Shown here: piece after piece, positions 32,228-32,328 of the stretch
How positions within the stretch are numbered: the first letter of the stretch is position 1
Layout: each line of letters begins with the position of its first letter
From: an uncultured Eubacteriales bacterium
Lineage (GTDB): Bacteria; Bacillota; Clostridia; Oscillospirales; Oscillospiraceae
Assembly (NCBI GenBank): GCA_900317425.1
Contig: ONGR01000022.1
Location: forward strand, 1-32,328
Direction of reading: 5' to 3'
DNA: 32,328 nucleotides
Made by a program: the position numbers and the translations under genes
The notes under the pieces: model-generated
The model's database searches: none
Seen by the model: only the letters and a program-made list of their open reading frames with translations
What the model was told of the DNA's origin: nothing

Positions 32228-32328
32228 CCCTGTTCCGCACCGATGGAAAGATTGGTGGCAGGGAGTGTACCTTGTAAATTAAACAATGAACGAGAAAGCA
32301 CCAGACGGGACGCACGAAAGTGCGAACT
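32228..32328 (+). promoter_or_regulatory. Structured leader with boxB-like hairpin and boxA-like site, probable rrn operon leader
   Basis: A hairpin CACCGAT-GGAAAG-ATTGGTG (32238-32257), enclosed by CCCTG / CAGGG (32228-32232, 32259-32263), is followed by TGTACCTTGTAAATTAAACA (32266-32285). The latter resembles the Firmicutes rRNA antitermination boxA with its usual continuation (TGTTCTTTGAAAACTAAACA in B. subtilis, from memory). A GAAA tetraloop hairpin CGCAC / GTGCG follows (32311-32324). No protein frame opens here. The 16S gene itself is not in the window. Confidence 0.55.

Noticed and set aside
1-32328. CRISPR arrays, transposases, integrases, phage or toxin-antitoxin genes
   Set aside because: None was seen; no regularly spaced direct repeats and no recognisable mobile-element proteins on either strand.

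Overview
The window is a GC-rich stretch of chromosome from a low-copy-repeat Firmicute, most likely an Oscillospiraceae/Ruminococcaceae-type clostridium. This rests on several things seen together: a T-box leader in front of leuS, a TPP riboswitch in front of an ECF thiamine S-component (ThiT), a TepA-like ClpP homologue, a CD1247-type acidic zinc-ribbon protein, B. subtilis-like gene neighbourhoods (rph-rdgB; yhbY-nadD-yqeK-rsfS; pepQ-efp), strong AGGAGG ribosome binding sites and consensus sigma-A promoters, all at high GC. The taxon is an inference. No mobile element, phage, CRISPR array or defence island was seen; the region is core genome.

Layout. Positions 2-7940 (+) form one tightly packed run: the 3' part of murF, an ABC-F ATPase, a flavodoxin-like protein, prfA, a LUD-domain protein, a TsaC/Sua5-CoaE fusion and an M18 aminopeptidase, closed by a strong terminator. 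A tepA-like gene stands alone (8056-8778). From a consensus promoter at 8831 runs smc-ftsY-rph-rdgB-yhbY-[nadD-yqeK-rsfS fused in one frame] (8900-16577). leuS (16906-19413) has its own promoter and T-box. rpsU (19591-19776) has a perfect-consensus promoter and a structured leader. A minus-strand orphan gene (19812-20576) is divergent from yqeG-pepQ. Then come efp with a CD1247-type gene, pncB and cls. The minus strand from 32121 down to 26699 carries FHA-FtsW and a class B penicillin-binding protein, then thiT with its TPP riboswitch, then tRNA-Gln(CUG) and an LtrA-family membrane gene. The last ~130 bases look like the promoter, boxB-like hairpin and boxA-like antitermination site of a ribosomal RNA operon that starts just outside the window.

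How the genes fit together. Most serve translation and its quality control: RF1, ABC-F, threonylcarbamoyladenylate synthase, LeuRS, EF-P, bS21, YhbY, RsfS, RNase PH, tRNA-Gln and the presumed rrn leader. A second theme is NAD/CoA metabolism: PncB makes NaMN, the NadD domain adenylylates it, and the CoaE domain finishes CoA. A third is envelope and chromosome work: MurF, FtsW/PBP, cardiolipin synthase, SMC and FtsY.

I found no clearly new multi-gene system. The most notable points are three gene fusions read directly from uninterrupted frames: TsaC-CoaE, NadD-YqeK-RsfS (with a possible internal start for RsfS) and FHA-FtsW next to its PBP partner. Others worth a look are an uncharacterised, possibly GH18-like minus-strand gene and an ltrA gene that seems able to be transcribed only through a tRNA and its terminator.
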